From Aureimonas altamirensis (GTDB lineage Bacteria; Pseudomonadota; Alphaproteobacteria; Rhizobiales; Rhizobiaceae): a stretch of 64,000 nucleotides of DNA. The notes beneath the pieces were generated by a model. The model was not told the DNA's origin, did not search any database, and saw only the letters and a program-made list of their open reading frames with translations. Made by a program: the position numbers and the translations under genes. Position 1 is the stretch's first letter; the number at the start of each line of letters is the position of its first letter. Positions 43,516-53,290 of the stretch are shown in pieces. The stretch is from assembly GCF_023702225.1 (NCBI RefSeq), contig NZ_JAMQCO010000003.1, positions 124,001 to 188,000 on the forward strand. The letters are read 5' to 3'.

Positions 43516-44961
43516 ATGGCGAACGACCAGTATCAGGTTTATGGTGAGATTACCGGCCCCATCGTGATGATCGGCTTCGGGTCGATCGGCCGCGGAACGC
43601 TTCCCCTGATCGAGCGGCACTTCAACTTCGACAGGTCGCGCGTGGTGGTCATCGACCCCAGTGACGCCAACCGTGCCATCGTGGAAGAGCGCGGTTTCCG
43701 TTTCATCCAGGAAGCCGTCACCCGCAAGAACTACGAAAGCCTGCTCACTCCCCTTCTGACCGAGGGCGATGGCAGGGGCTTCTGCGTCAACCTGTCGGTC
43801 GATACCGGTTCGCTGGACCTGATCCGCATGTGCCGCGAACTGGGCGTGCTGTATATCGACACGGTGGTGGAGCCCTGGCTGGGCTTCTACTTCGACGACA
43901 GCCTCACCAATGCGGACCGCACCAATTACGCGCTGCGTGAAACGGTGCGCAAGGAAAAGCGCAAGAACCCCGGCGGAACCACTGCGGTCTCGTGCTGCGG
44001 GGCCAATCCGGGCATGGTCTCCTGGTTCGTCAAGCAGGCGTTGGTGGACATCGCCAACGATACCGGCCTGAAATACGAGGAGCCCACCGCCGACGACCGC
44101 GAGGGCTGGGCCAAGCTCATGAAGAAGGTGGGCGTCAAGGGCATCCACATCGCGGAGCGCGACACGCAGCGCACGCGCAACCCCAAGCCGATGAACGTCT
44201 TCTGGAACACATGGTCGGTCGAGGGCTTCATCTCCGAGGGCATGCAGCCATCGGAACTCGGCTGGGGCACGCACGAGAAGTGGCGCCCGAAGAACGCCAA
44301 GGACCACAAGAAGGGTCCGAAATGCGCGATCTACCTCGACCAGCCGGGCGCCAACACGCGCGTTCGCACATGGTGCCCCACGCCGGGTGCGCAATATGGC
44401 TTCCTGGTCACGCATAACGAGTCCATCTCGATCGCCGATTACTTCACCGTCGTCGACAAGCATGATGAGGTCAGCTACCGGCCGACTGTCCACTACGCCT
44501 ACCACCCCTGCAACGACGCCGTCCTTTCGCTGCACGAGCTGTTCGGCGCGGCCGGGCATATCCAGCCGGTGCATCACGTACTGGACGAGGACGAACTCGT
44601 CGACGGCATCGACGAACTGGGCGTCCTGCTGTTCGGCCACGAGAAGAACGCCTACTGGTATGGGTCCCAGCTATCGCTGGAGGAAACCCGCGACATCGCC
44701 CCCTACCAGAACGCCACCGGCCTGCAGGTCACCTCCGCGGTGCTTGCGGGGATGGTCTGGGCGCTCGAGAATCCGGAAGCCGGCATCGTGGAAGCCGACG
44801 AGATGGATTACCGGCGCTGCCTCGACGTCCAGCGCCAGTATCTCGGACCGGTGAAGGGCTACTACACCGACTGGACGCCGCTGAAGGACAGGCCCGGCCT
44901 GTTCCCGGAAGACCTCGACGAGAAAGACCCCTGGCAGTTCCGCAACATCCTGGTTCATTAG
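43516..44961 (+). CDS. hss: Homospermidine synthase
   Basis: 481-residue NAD-dependent enzyme that makes sym-homospermidine from two putrescines, the main long polyamine of many Rhizobiales. From ATG 43516 (AAAGGA SD): N-terminal 'IVMIGFGSIGRGTLPLIERHF' dinucleotide fold, 'VNLSVDTGSLDLIRMCRELGVLYIDTVVEPW' region, 'AVSCCGANPGMVSWFVKQAL', and the tryptophan-rich 'VFWNTWSVEGF'. Length and motifs match the bacterial enzyme (distinct from plant deoxyhypusine-synthase-derived enzymes). Likely monocistronic. Confidence 0.95.
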   Translation: MANDQYQVYGEITGPIVMIGFGSIGRGTLPLIERHFNFDRSRVVVIDPSDANRAIVEERGFRFIQEAVTRKNYESLLTPLLTEGDGRGFCVNLSVDTGSLDLIRMCRELGVLYIDTVVEPWLGFYFDDSLTNADRTNYALRETVRKEKRKNPGGTTAVSCCGANPGMVSWFVKQALVDIANDTGLKYEEPTADDREGWAKLMKKVGVKGIHIAERDTQRTRNPKPMNVFWNTWSVEGFISEGMQPSELGWGTHEKWRPKNAKDHKKGPKCAIYLDQPGANTRVRTWCPTPGAQYGFLVTHNESISIADYFTVVDKHDEVSYRPTVHYAYHPCNDAVLSLHELFGAAGHIQPVHHVLDEDELVDGIDELGVLLFGHEKNAYWYGSQLSLEETRDIAPYQNATGLQVTSAVLAGMVWALENPEAGIVEADEMDYRRCLDVQRQYLGPVKGYYTDWTPLKDRPGLFPEDLDEKDPWQFRNILVH

Positions 44962-45080
44962 GACCACGCAAAGCCCGGATCGAGGCGGGTCGCGTCCCAA
45001 AAGGGCCGGCCCGCCCTTTCCTGCCGCATGCGGAATCCCATAATAGGCAGACTGAGATCTTGTTCACGGGAGTCGCCGCG

Positions 45081-45449
45081 ATGCGCCGTAAAGCTTTGTT
45101 TGCCGGTCTTGCCACGTTGAGCCTCGCCTTGTCCGGCTGCATGACGGGCCCGAGCGGCGGCCCGACGGCCGGCCCCGCCCGCATGGGCTTCGACGGGCGC
45201 TGGGGCGACACGTCCGGCGTCGCCGTCTCCAGCCTTCAGGGCGGCACCTTCACCTCCACGGCAAACGACACCGGCTCGGTACTGGCGCGCGGCACCTACC
45301 GCAACCTGTCGCAGACGCGCATCGCCATCGAGTATACGCGGCTGTCGAACGGCGATCGCATCGCCGTCAATTGCGACCAGGTCTCGGCAAACCAGCTTTC
45401 CTGCGTCAACTCGTCCGGCACCCGCTTCGACCTGACCCGGCAGGCCTGA
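45081..45449 (+). CDS. omp10: Omp10-like outer-membrane lipoprotein
   Basis: 122 residues from ATG 45081. Type II signal peptide with lipobox L-S-G-C, lipidated cysteine at residue 20. The mature part resembles Brucella Omp10: 'FDGRWGDTSGVAVSSLQGGTF', 'LARGTYRNLSQTRIAIEY' and the C-terminal 'VNCDQVSANQLSCVNSSGTRFDLTR'. The two conserved cysteines in the C-terminal part may form a disulfide. It is a surface lipoprotein of unknown function that affects virulence in Brucella. The SPFH gene starts 25 bases downstream and may be co-transcribed. Confidence 0.8.
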   Translation: MRRKALFAGLATLSLALSGCMTGPSGGPTAGPARMGFDGRWGDTSGVAVSSLQGGTFTSTANDTGSVLARGTYRNLSQTRIAIEYTRLSNGDRIAVNCDQVSANQLSCVNSSGTRFDLTRQA

Positions 45450-45474
45450 CGCGACCGCATCGGGGAGGATACGC

Positions 45475-46416
45475 ATGGAACCGTTGGTGATCGTCGGCGT
45501 CGGCGTCGTACTGGTCGTGCTGCTGCTGTTCGCGACCATCAAGATCGTGCCGCAGGGCTATCACTACACGGTCGAAAGTTTCGGTCGCTATACCCGGACG
45601 CTGAAGCCAGGGCTCAACATCATCATGCCCTTCGTCGAACGCGTCGGGCACAAGATGAACATGATGGAGCAGGTTCTCGACGTCCCGACCCAGGAAGTCA
45701 TCACCCGCGACAACGCGTCCGTCGCGGCCGATGGCGTCGCCTTCTTCCAGATCCTCGACGCCGCTGCGGCGGCCTATGAGGTTTCCGGCCTGCGCAACGC
45801 GGTCCTGAACCTGGTGATGACCAATCTGCGCTCGGTCATGGGGTCGATGGATCTGGACGACCTCCTGTCCAACCGCGATGCGATCTCCGAACGCATCCTG
45901 CGCGTCGTCGACCAGGCGGCCCACAATTGGGGCGTAAAGATTACCCGTATCGAACTGAAGGATATCGCGCCGCCCGCCAACCTCGTCGAATCCATGGGCC
46001 GCCAGATGATGGCCGAGCGCGAGAAGCGCGCCGAAATCCTGGAAGCAGAGGGGCAAAGGAACGCGAAGATCCTGAGGGCCGAGGGCGAGAAGCAGGCTCT
46101 GATCCTCGAAGCGGAGGGGAAGCGCGAAGCCGCCTTCCGCGAGGCGGAAGCGCGCGAGCGTCTCGCCGAGGCCGAGGCGAAGGCCACGCAACTCGTCTCG
46201 CAGGCCATTGCCGGCGGCGATGTCAGGGCAATCAACTACTTCGTCGCGCAGAAGTACACCGAAGCGATCGGCAAGCTCGCGTCGGCGGACAACCAGCGCG
46301 TGATTCTCATGCCGCTGGAAAGCGCCTCGCTGATCGGCGCGCTCGGCGGCATATCGGAAATCGCCCGCGAAGTCTTCGACAAGCCGAAACCGCCCTCCGT
46401 CAGGCCGGGGGGCTGA
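45475..46416 (+). CDS. SPFH/Band 7 membrane protein, paraslipin (QmcA-like)
   Basis: 313 residues. An N-terminal membrane helix ('LVIVGVGVVLVVLLLFATIKIV') is followed by the SPFH domain (about 25-180: 'VPQGYHYTVESFGRYTRTLKPGLN', 'VPTQEVITRDNASVAADGVAFFQI') and a charged coiled coil ('REKRAEILEAEGQRNAKILRAEGEKQ' pattern). Such proteins form ring-like oligomers in membrane microdomains and often pair with NfeD. Here the next gene is NfeD, three bases after the stop, which confirms the SPFH-NfeD module. Role: membrane-protein quality control is the usual suggestion. Confidence 0.92.
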   Translation: MEPLVIVGVGVVLVVLLLFATIKIVPQGYHYTVESFGRYTRTLKPGLNIIMPFVERVGHKMNMMEQVLDVPTQEVITRDNASVAADGVAFFQILDAAAAAYEVSGLRNAVLNLVMTNLRSVMGSMDLDDLLSNRDAISERILRVVDQAAHNWGVKITRIELKDIAPPANLVESMGRQMMAEREKRAEILEAEGQRNAKILRAEGEKQALILEAEGKREAAFREAEARERLAEAEAKATQLVSQAIAGGDVRAINYFVAQKYTEAIGKLASADNQRVILMPLESASLIGALGGISEIAREVFDKPKPPSVRPGG

Positions 46417-46418
46417 CC

Positions 46419-46862
46419 GTGCCCGCCCTGTTCGGCGCCACGGGATGGCTCGTCACCGGCTTCGCCCTTCTGGCGGCGGAGATGTTCCTGCCCGGCGTCT
46501 ACCTGCTTTTTCTGGGCATCGGGGCCGTTGCCATCGGGGTGAACCTCCTGTTCCTCCCCGGCCTTTCCGTCGTCAGCCAATTGATCGGCTTCGCGGTCGT
46601 ATCGGCCGCCGCCACGCTGATCGGCTATCGCTGGTACGGAAGCCGGCCCAGCAACGACAAAAACCCGCTCAACACCCGCACCGCGCGGCTGATCGGCCGC
46701 CGCGCCGTGCTGTCGGAGGCGATCGTCAACGGCCGTGGCCGGGTGCAGATCGATGACGGCTGGTGGAGCGTCGAGGGCCCCGACATGCCTGCCGGAGCCC
46801 CGGTCATCATCCTGTCGGCAAATGGCTCGTTGCTCTCCGTCGAAGCGGAGCGCGATGGCTGA
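46419..46862 (+). CDS. NfeD family membrane protein
   Basis: 147 residues from GTG 46419, two bases after the SPFH stop. Three or four membrane helices ('TGWLVTGFALLAAEMFLPGVYLLFLG', 'AIGVNLLFLPGLSVVSQLIGFAVVSAAATLIGYRWYG' in pattern) are followed by a C-terminal OB-fold ('RTARLIGRRAVLSEAIVNGRGRV', 'GWWSVEGPDMPAGAPVII'). It is the short NfeD type without the ClpP-like protease domain. The OB domain binds the SPFH partner in known pairs. Convergent with galU. Confidence 0.9.
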   Translation: MPALFGATGWLVTGFALLAAEMFLPGVYLLFLGIGAVAIGVNLLFLPGLSVVSQLIGFAVVSAAATLIGYRWYGSRPSNDKNPLNTRTARLIGRRAVLSEAIVNGRGRVQIDDGWWSVEGPDMPAGAPVIILSANGSLLSVEAERDG

Positions 46863-46869
46863 TCGCCGA

Positions 46870-47775
46870 TTATTCGGCTGCCTTGCGGCTGCCGGACGGT
46901 TCGACGTTGTCGATCAGTTCCTGGATCTCGTCGTAGACCTTGTGGCGGATGTCGTTGCGCCATAGCGCAAAGGCGACGTTGGCGCGGATGAACCCTTCCT
47001 TGGAGCCGCAGTCGAACGTGCGGCCGGTGAACGGATAGGCGTAGAAATCCTGCTTCTCGGCAAGCTTCAGCATGCCGTCCGTCAACTGGATCTCGTTGCC
47101 TGCGCCCTTCTCCTGCGTGGCCAGGATATCGAAGATTTCCGGCTGGAGGATGTAGCGCCCGGTGATGAAGTAATTGGACGGCGCATCCTCGGGATTGGGC
47201 TTTTCGACCATGCCGTCGATGCGGAAGCCCGAGCCGACGGTCTCCCCATGTCCGACGATACCGTATTTGTTGGTTTCCTGCGGGTCGCACTGCTCGACCG
47301 ACAGGATGTTGCCCCCGGTCTTCTCGTACAGTTCGACCATGCTTGCGAGGCAACCGCGCTCGGACTGCATGATCATGTCCGGCAGCAGAAGCGCGAAGGG
47401 CTCCGGCCCCACGAGGTCGCGCGCGCACCAGACGGCATGGCCAAGGCCGAGCGGCGCCTGCTGGCGGGTGAAGCTGGCGGTGCCGGGCTGCGGCTGGAGA
47501 TCGTCGAGCAGCGAAAGCTCGGTCTTCTTGCCCCGCTCGGTCAGGGTGTTCACCAACTCGACCTGGATGTCGAAATAGTCCTCGATGACGCCCTTGTTGC
47601 GCCCGGTCACGAAGATCAGGTGCTCGATGCCGGCCTGCCGCGCCTCGTCCACGACATACTGGATGACGGGGCGGTCCACCACGGTGAGCATTTCCTTCGG
47701 GATCGCTTTCGTGGCCGGCAGGAAGCGCGTTCCGAGACCGGCTACAGGGAAGACTGCCTTGCGGACTTTATGCAT
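46870..47775 (-). CDS. galU: UTP-glucose-1-phosphate uridylyltransferase
   Basis: 301 residues from ATG 47775. Makes UDP-glucose for exopolysaccharide, LPS and cyclic glucan synthesis. N-terminal nucleotide-binding loop '[21 protein letters not shown]', then '[28 protein letters not shown]', '[19 protein letters not shown]', '[21 protein letters not shown]' and the C-terminal '[21 protein letters not shown]'. Full length. It stands alone, with a 374-base gap to the next gene upstream. Confidence 0.95.
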   Translation of the reverse strand: MHKVRKAVFPVAGLGTRFLPATKAIPKEMLTVVDRPVIQYVVDEARQAGIEHLIFVTGRNKGVIEDYFDIQVELVNTLTERGKKTELSLLDDLQPQPGTASFTRQQAPLGLGHAVWCARDLVGPEPFALLLPDMIMQSERGCLASMVELYEKTGGNILSVEQCDPQETNKYGIVGHGETVGSGFRIDGMVEKPNPEDAPSNYFITGRYILQPEIFDILATQEKGAGNEIQLTDGMLKLAEKQDFYAYPFTGRTFDCGSKEGFIRANVAFALWRNDIRHKVYDEIQELIDNVEPSGSRKAAE

Positions 47776-48149
47776 CGGGAGATTGCTCCAGACATTGGTG
47801 CTGATGGGAGGTAGCGGTTTCAACTATGATACCGGGCGTTGTTATCGGCAAACGTTTTCGTATCGGTGGTGAACAGATATGCCACGAATGACTTTCGTCC
47901 ATACTTGGCGCTCGTCCGCCCGCCCCTGAATCGCCGCCGTGGATGCGGCGGCGGACTTCTGACGACAAGAAAAGGCAAAAGGAAGACAGGATGGTGACAT
48001 CCGCAACCTGCCTGTATGCCGGATAGGCCGTGCGCAAAGGCTTGCGCATCGGCTGCCACTGGCGCATTGCCTTCCAATCTCCGTATTTCCGTGGCTTCAA
48101 CGCCCACCCGAACCATCCCGCCTTTTCAGCGACGAGACCGGTCCAGATC
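47776..48149. other. Intergenic region galU / mscS
   Basis: Contains the galU promoter side (minus) and the leader of the MscS gene (plus). An open frame continues from 48030 into mscS, but the signal peptide begins only at 48150, so the stretch before that is read as leader. I see no RNA gene and no clear promoter pair. Confidence 0.4.
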
Positions 48150-50471
48150 GTGAAGTTTCTCTCAACTCTCCTGGCAGCCATCGCCATCGCCATCGCCGCA
48201 CCGGCCCTCGCCCAGACGGAGGCGCCCCCAGCCGCGACGGCGGAGCAGCCGGCAGCCGGCGTGCAGTCCGACCTTCAGGCGCTAGACCGTGTCATCGGCC
48301 TTCTGAACGATCCGGCCAGCCGTGACGCGCTCCTGCAAAACCTGACGGCCCTGCGCGCCACCGTGGCCGGCGGCCAGCCGGCCCAGCCGGCTGCCGACGG
48401 AACGACGCCCGCGGCGGCCGGTGCGCCGGCAGAGCCCGCGGTGGCGCCGGCGGCCGAGGCGGAAGCCCCGCAGGACCCGGCGACCGCGCCGATCCTTTCG
48501 GAAGACGGGCTTTTGTCGGCCGTGACCGGCAGTCTTGCCGATATCGGGCAGAACCTGCCCAACGCCGCCCTCGGCGGCCCGCTCGACGAAAAGCTCGCCA
48601 ATGCCGGCGCCCAGGTCCGCGACCGTGTGCTTGCCGGCTATGGCGATGGCAGCCTCATCGCCTTCTTCACGCGGGCCCTGATCGGCTGGGGCGTGGTCGC
48701 CGCCACCATCCTGGCGCTTTTCTATCTTCCGCCGCTGCGACGCGCCCGGCGGCTCGATCACCGGCCGACTCACCGGCGGCAATTGCTGATGATGGCGGGC
48801 AAGCGCCTCGTTCTCGGCCTCTTGCCGCTGGTCGCCGGCTTCTGCGTCCTCGTACTCTATTCCAACTTCATCGACATGCCCGCACGTCAACGCCAGATCC
48901 TGGCCGGCATGACGATTCCCGTCTTCGTTGCCGTCGCCGTCTGGCAGATCGGCTATTGCCTGCTGATGCTGCTGGGCCTGTCCCGCGGCTGGCATCTCGT
49001 CAGCTACAGCCAGCGGCGAATTCTCAAATGGGTGGCCGCGGTGGCGGCCCTGGGCAGCATCTCCACCGTCCTCGCCGACCCGCCCTTGCGCATCGTGGCA
49101 GGCTGGGACGCGACGGACGTCGCCCGCCTCGTCGTCGATATCCTTCTGGCGGTCACGGCCCTCGTCTTCGTCATCCGCCATCGCATCACGGTGCAGCGGC
49201 TGATCCTCAAGGGACGGGTCGCCCATGACGACAGCCGCGCGACCAGCATCATGGACGGCGCGATCAACGCCTTCGGGCGATTCTGGCACCTGCTCGCCAT
49301 CATCTTCATCGTCATCAACGTGGTGGCGCGGCTGGCGGGCGGCGGCGGCAGCTTCCTGATGGACGCGTCCATCGCGCTTCTCATCGTGGCTGGCGGCCTC
49401 CTGCTGGCCACATGGCTGGACAACGCGCTGGCGCGCATCGCCGCCAACCGGGCCGGCCGGTCCGGCACGCGTGACGTCATCATGGGCCGCTACATCGAGC
49501 TTCTGCGCATCATCATACAGGTCGTCATCCTGGCGGCCGTCGCCTTCGCCTGCCTCGATGTCTGGCATCTCGATCTCAAGGGCTGGCTGTTGACGGACGC
49601 GGGATGGACCATCACGCGGCCCATCCTGTCCATCGCCTTCGCGCTGCTGTTCAGCTGGTTCCTCTGGATAACGCTCGACGGCTGGATCGCCGGCGCCCTT
49701 GCGCCGACCGACAAGAAGGGCCGCGCCAAGCATCAGTCGAGCCGCACCAAGACCCTTCTGCCGCTGGTGCGCAATTTCCTGTTCATCGCGCTGACGGTCA
49801 TCACCGTCATAGCGGTGCTGGCCAATATCGGCGTCAACGTGGCGCCGCTGCTTGCCGGCGCCGGCGTCATCGGCCTGGCGGTCGGTTTCGGGTCGCAGCA
49901 ATTGGTGCAGGACGTGATCACCGGCATGTTCATCCTGTTCGAGGATACGATCGCCATCGGTGACTGGGTGGATACCGGCGACCGCGCCGGCACGGTGGAG
50001 CAGCTCACCATCCGCACCCTCCGCCTGCGCGACGGACAGGGCGCGCTGCACTCGATCCCCTTCTCCAGCGTCAAGGCGATCAAGAATTCGTCGCGCGGCT
50101 ACGGCGTCTACATCGTCGAGTTCAAGGTCGCCTATCACTCCGACCTCGACCAGGTCATCGCCATCATGCGCGAGGTGGGCGCGGAGATCGCGGTGGACCC
50201 GCAATTCCAGCGCAACATCATCATCCCGTTCGAGCTTTGGGGCGTCGACCAGTTCGCGCCGGACGGCATCATCATCAAGGGCGCGATCCGCACCAAGCCG
50301 TTGATGCAGTGGGGTGTCGGCCGGGAGTTCAACCGCAGGCTCAAGAAGCGGATGGACGAGGCCGAAGTGTCCTACGCACCCAGCACCATCACCACGACCG
50401 TCCTGACGCGGGAGTCGGAATCGCCGGCAGAGGTGCTCGAGCTGGAACCGGCTGAATCCACCCGCGCCTGA
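48150..50471 (+). CDS. Large mechanosensitive ion channel, MscS/MscM type
   Basis: 773 residues from GTG 48150, which places a signal peptide at the N-terminus (cleavage after ALA, near residue 21). A periplasmic alanine/proline-rich segment (about 22-150) precedes some 10-11 membrane helices. The pore and MscS core are at about 555-700: 'LLAGAGVIGLAVGFGSQQLVQDVITGMFILFED', 'IGDWVDTGDRAGTVEQLTIRTLRLRD' and 'IPFSSVKAIKNSSRGY'. This resembles YbdG/YjeP-class multi-helix channels that release solutes on osmotic downshock. An earlier in-frame GTG at 48030 would bury the signal peptide and is not preferred. Confidence 0.9.
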   Translation: MKFLSTLLAAIAIAIAAPALAQTEAPPAATAEQPAAGVQSDLQALDRVIGLLNDPASRDALLQNLTALRATVAGGQPAQPAADGTTPAAAGAPAEPAVAPAAEAEAPQDPATAPILSEDGLLSAVTGSLADIGQNLPNAALGGPLDEKLANAGAQVRDRVLAGYGDGSLIAFFTRALIGWGVVAATILALFYLPPLRRARRLDHRPTHRRQLLMMAGKRLVLGLLPLVAGFCVLVLYSNFIDMPARQRQILAGMTIPVFVAVAVWQIGYCLLMLLGLSRGWHLVSYSQRRILKWVAAVAALGSISTVLADPPLRIVAGWDATDVARLVVDILLAVTALVFVIRHRITVQRLILKGRVAHDDSRATSIMDGAINAFGRFWHLLAIIFIVINVVARLAGGGGSFLMDASIALLIVAGGLLLATWLDNALARIAANRAGRSGTRDVIMGRYIELLRIIIQVVILAAVAFACLDVWHLDLKGWLLTDAGWTITRPILSIAFALLFSWFLWITLDGWIAGALAPTDKKGRAKHQSSRTKTLLPLVRNFLFIALTVITVIAVLANIGVNVAPLLAGAGVIGLAVGFGSQQLVQDVITGMFILFEDTIAIGDWVDTGDRAGTVEQLTIRTLRLRDGQGALHSIPFSSVKAIKNSSRGYGVYIVEFKVAYHSDLDQVIAIMREVGAEIAVDPQFQRNIIIPFELWGVDQFAPDGIIIKGAIRTKPLMQWGVGREFNRRLKKRMDEAEVSYAPSTITTTVLTRESESPAEVLELEPAESTRA

Positions 50472-50574
50472 CCGGCAGGCGAATGGTGTCATCACCGCGC
50501 TTTGGGCGTTGACTTTCGGGCGCGCGGCTGGCTTTTGCCGTCGAAGACGAAGATCATTCGACGGATTCCAAGAC

Positions 50575-51543
50575 ATGCGCAAGACGGCCCTCGCCCTCGT
50601 CACCGCCCTTTCCCTGTCCGCGTCGGCCATCGCGACGGCGGCCTTCGCCGCCGACGCCAGCGTGGCGGTGACGGCCATCGTGGAGCACCCCGCGCTCGAC
50701 GCCGTGCGCGACGGCGTCAAGGAAGCGCTCGAGGAAGCCGGCTTCAAGGATGGTGAAAACCTGACCTTCAGCTACGAGTCCGCCCAGGGCAACCCAGGCA
50801 CGGCGGCGCAGATCGCCCGCCAGTTCATCGGCGAGGGGCCGGACGTCATCGTCGCCATCTCGACGCCCTCGGCGCAGGCCGTCGTATCGGCCACGCGCGA
50901 CATTCCGGTGGTCTTCACCGCAGTCACCGACCCGGTCGGCGCCCAGCTCGTCCAGTCGATGGAAGCGCCCGGCGCAAACGTCACCGGCATTTCCGACATG
51001 TCGCCCGTGGCCGAGCATGTGGCCCTGATCCAGGAGATCCTGCCGCAGGCGAAGACGATCGGGTTTCTCTACAATCCGGGCGAGACCAATTCGGTCTCCT
51101 CGCTCGCCGCATTGAAGACGGCGGCGGAAGCGGCCGGGCTGTCCGTGGTCGAATCCACGGCCTCGCGCTCGTCCGAGGTCCAGAACGCGGCCCGCGCGCT
51201 CGTCGGCCGTGCCGACGTGATGTACGTGCCGACCGACAACACCATCGTCTCGGCGCTGGAATCCGCCGTCGGCGTCGCCGAGGAAAGCGACGTGCCGCTG
51301 GTGACCGCCGATACCGATTCGGTCAGCCGCGGCGCGCTGGCGGCCCTGGGCTTCAACTATCACGAGGTCGGCAAGGAGACCGGCGCGGTGGTCGTGCGCA
51401 TCCTGAACGGCGAGACGGCCGGCGACATCCCCGTCGCGGTGGCCTCCGGCTCCAACCTCGTCGTCAACAAGGCCGCGGCCGAGAAGATGGGCGTAACGCT
51501 TCCGGCGGCCGTTCTCGAGCGCGCCAACCAGGTCGTCGAATGA
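50575..51543 (+). CDS. ABC transporter substrate-binding protein, TrpX/DUF534 type
   Basis: 322 residues, signal peptide 1-~25 (cleavage after AFA). Periplasmic-binding-protein fold of the ABC_sub_bind (DUF534) family: 'VTAIVEHPALDAVRDGVKEALEEAGF', 'TAAQIARQFIGEGPDVIVAISTPSAQAV', 'DIPVVFTAVTDPVGAQLV' and 'YVPTDNTIVSALESAVGVA'. Characterised members of this family bind tryptophan or tyrosine and related aromatics; the ligand here is unproven. Its stop overlaps the permease start (ATGA). Confidence 0.9.
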   Translation: MRKTALALVTALSLSASAIATAAFAADASVAVTAIVEHPALDAVRDGVKEALEEAGFKDGENLTFSYESAQGNPGTAAQIARQFIGEGPDVIVAISTPSAQAVVSATRDIPVVFTAVTDPVGAQLVQSMEAPGANVTGISDMSPVAEHVALIQEILPQAKTIGFLYNPGETNSVSSLAALKTAAEAAGLSVVESTASRSSEVQNAARALVGRADVMYVPTDNTIVSALESAVGVAEESDVPLVTADTDSVSRGALAALGFNYHEVGKETGAVVVRILNGETAGDIPVAVASGSNLVVNKAAAEKMGVTLPAAVLERANQVVE

Positions 51544-52421
51544 GCCAATTCGCTTTCTTCGGGGCGGTCGAACTCGGCCTCGTCTTCGCCTTCGTGGCGA
51601 TGGGCGTGTACCTTGCCTTTCGCATACTCGACTTCCCCGACCTGACGGTGGACGGTTCGTTTCCGCTCGGCGCCGCCGTTGCGGCCGTGCTGATCCTCGC
51701 CGGTTGGAATCCCTGGGCGGCGACGGGCGTCGCCATGCTGGCCGGCGCCTGCGCGGGCCTGGTCACCGCGGCGCTGAACGTGCAGTTCCGCATTTTGAAC
51801 CTTCTGGCGTCGATCCTGACGATGATCGCGCTGTTCTCGGTCAACCTGCGCATCATGGGCCGGCCCAACATCGCGCTGATCAACCAGGATACGATGCTGA
51901 CGCCCTTCTACGGGCATGGCCTGCCGGATTACTACGTCCGCCCGCTGTTCGTTTTCGTTCTCGTCGTCATCGCGCTCGTCGCGCTCTGGCGCTTCCTGGA
52001 AAGCGATATCGGCCTCGCCATGCGCGCCACCGGCGCCAACCCGCGCATGGCGCGGGCGCAGGGCGTCAAGACCAACCGGCTCATCTATCTGGGCATGGCC
52101 ATCTCCAACGCGCTCGTGGCCCTGGGCGGCTCGCTCTTCGCGCAAACCAACGGCTTCGCCGACGTCACCTCCGGCGTCGGAACCATCGTCGTCGGCCTCG
52201 CCGCGGTGATCGTGGGCGAAACCCTGTTCCGTTCCCGCCTCCTCGTCATCGCGCTGATCGGCTGCGTGGCCGGGTCCATCCTCTATCGCATTGCCATCCA
52301 GACGGCATTGTCCACCGACGTGCTCGGTCTCAAGGCATCGGACCTGAACCTCGTCACCGCCGTTCTCGTGGCCATCGCCCTGATCCTGCCGCGCCTGCGT
52401 CGCGGAGGAGCATCCGCATGA
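51540..52421 (+). CDS. ABC transporter permease, TrpY type
   Basis: 293 residues with about nine hydrophobic segments, resembling branched-chain-amino-acid-type permeases: 'GAVELGLVFAFVAMGVYLAFRILDFPDLTVDGSFPLGAAV' (start pattern of the family) and 'LLASILTMIALFSVNLRIMG', then the ATPase-contact loop 'DIGLAMRATGANPRMARAQGV'. ATG 51540 overlaps the binding-protein stop, and the stop at 52421 overlaps the ATPase ATG. Confidence 0.9.
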   Translation: MSQFAFFGAVELGLVFAFVAMGVYLAFRILDFPDLTVDGSFPLGAAVAAVLILAGWNPWAATGVAMLAGACAGLVTAALNVQFRILNLLASILTMIALFSVNLRIMGRPNIALINQDTMLTPFYGHGLPDYYVRPLFVFVLVVIALVALWRFLESDIGLAMRATGANPRMARAQGVKTNRLIYLGMAISNALVALGGSLFAQTNGFADVTSGVGTIVVGLAAVIVGETLFRSRLLVIALIGCVAGSILYRIAIQTALSTDVLGLKASDLNLVTAVLVAIALILPRLRRGGASA

Positions 52422-53215
52422 TCGAACTCAGCCAGATCGGGGTTACCTTCGGGCGGGGTACCCCGCTGGAGAAGAAGGCCCTCGCCGGCCTCGACCTCAC
52501 CATCGACAACGGCGCCTTCGTCACCGTCATCGGCTCCAACGGCGCAGGCAAGTCCACCATGCTCGGCGTCCTCGCGGGCGACGTGCTGCCCACCGAGGGG
52601 CGCGTCACCATCGGCGGGCAGGACGTGACCCGTCGCGATACCGCCGACCGGGCCCGGCTGGTCGCGCGCGTCTTCCAGGACCCGCTGACCGGCAGTTGCG
52701 GCGCGTTGACGATCGAGGAAAACCTGGCGCTGGCGGCAGCGCGCGGCAAGCGGCGGGGCCTCGGCTCCGCGCTGTCGTCGCGCCGTCGCGACATGTTCCG
52801 CGAACGGGTATCGGCGTTGCGCCTCGGCCTTGAAGACCGGATGGGCGATCGCATGGACCTCCTGTCCGGCGGGCAGCGTCAGGCCCTGTCGCTCGTCATG
52901 GCGACGCTTGCCGGCAGCGAGGTCCTGCTTCTGGACGAGCATACCGCCGCGCTGGACCCCGGCATGGCCGAGTTCGTGATGGAACTGACCAACCGGCTGG
53001 TCTCCGAGCACCGGTTGACGACGCTCATGGTCACCCATTCGATGCGGCAGGCGCTGGATTTCGGCACGCGTACGGTGATGCTGCATGGCGGCCGCGTGGT
53101 GCTGGACGTCGCCGGCGACAGCCGGCACGACCTGACCGTGGAAGACCTGATCGAGATGTTCCGCAAGGTCCGCGGCGGCGGCGAACTGGACGACGACAAG
53201 CTGCTGACCAGCTGA
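52418..53215 (+). CDS. ABC transporter ATP-binding protein, TrpZ type
   Basis: 265 residues. Walker A 'GSNGAGKST', Q-loop 'ARVFQDPLTGSCGALT', signature 'LLSGGQRQALSLVMA', Walker B 'EVLLLDEHTAALD' (His replaces the more common Pro in LLLDEP, a feature of this TrpZ-like group) and switch 'TTLMVTHSMRQAL'. Third gene of the overlapping importer operon; GGAGGAG lies just before the ATG at 52418. Confidence 0.92.
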   Translation: MIELSQIGVTFGRGTPLEKKALAGLDLTIDNGAFVTVIGSNGAGKSTMLGVLAGDVLPTEGRVTIGGQDVTRRDTADRARLVARVFQDPLTGSCGALTIEENLALAAARGKRRGLGSALSSRRRDMFRERVSALRLGLEDRMGDRMDLLSGGQRQALSLVMATLAGSEVLLLDEHTAALDPGMAEFVMELTNRLVSEHRLTTLMVTHSMRQALDFGTRTVMLHGGRVVLDVAGDSRHDLTVEDLIEMFRKVRGGGELDDDKLLTS

Positions 53216-53253
53216 CGGTTTCCACCTACGCGTGATTGATCCGACCCGAGAAC

Positions 53254-53280
53254 GATATTAGGTTACATGTAACCGATATC
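53254..53280 (+). promoter_or_regulatory. Palindromic operator in front of the mazEF-type pair
   Basis: GGTTACATGTAACC (53261-53274) is a perfect 14-base palindrome, flanked by GATAT (53254-53258) and ATATC (53276-53280), which are also complementary with arms offset by one base. It ends directly before the GGAGG of the antitoxin gene. This is the usual place for autoregulation by antitoxin or antitoxin-toxin complexes. Confidence 0.6.
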
Positions 53281-53290
53281 GGAGGTTCCA

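Noticed and set aside
44999-45019. AAAGGGC...GCCCTTT hairpin after hss as an intrinsic terminator
   Set aside because: The arms are good but the plus strand lacks a T-run (CTTTCC only) and the omp10 gene follows closely; not called.
48282-50747. 821-codon frame opposite the MscS channel
   Set aside because: Very long but antisense to a protein with clear membrane helices and MscS core; no recognisable domain and biased Asp/Arg/Gly content.
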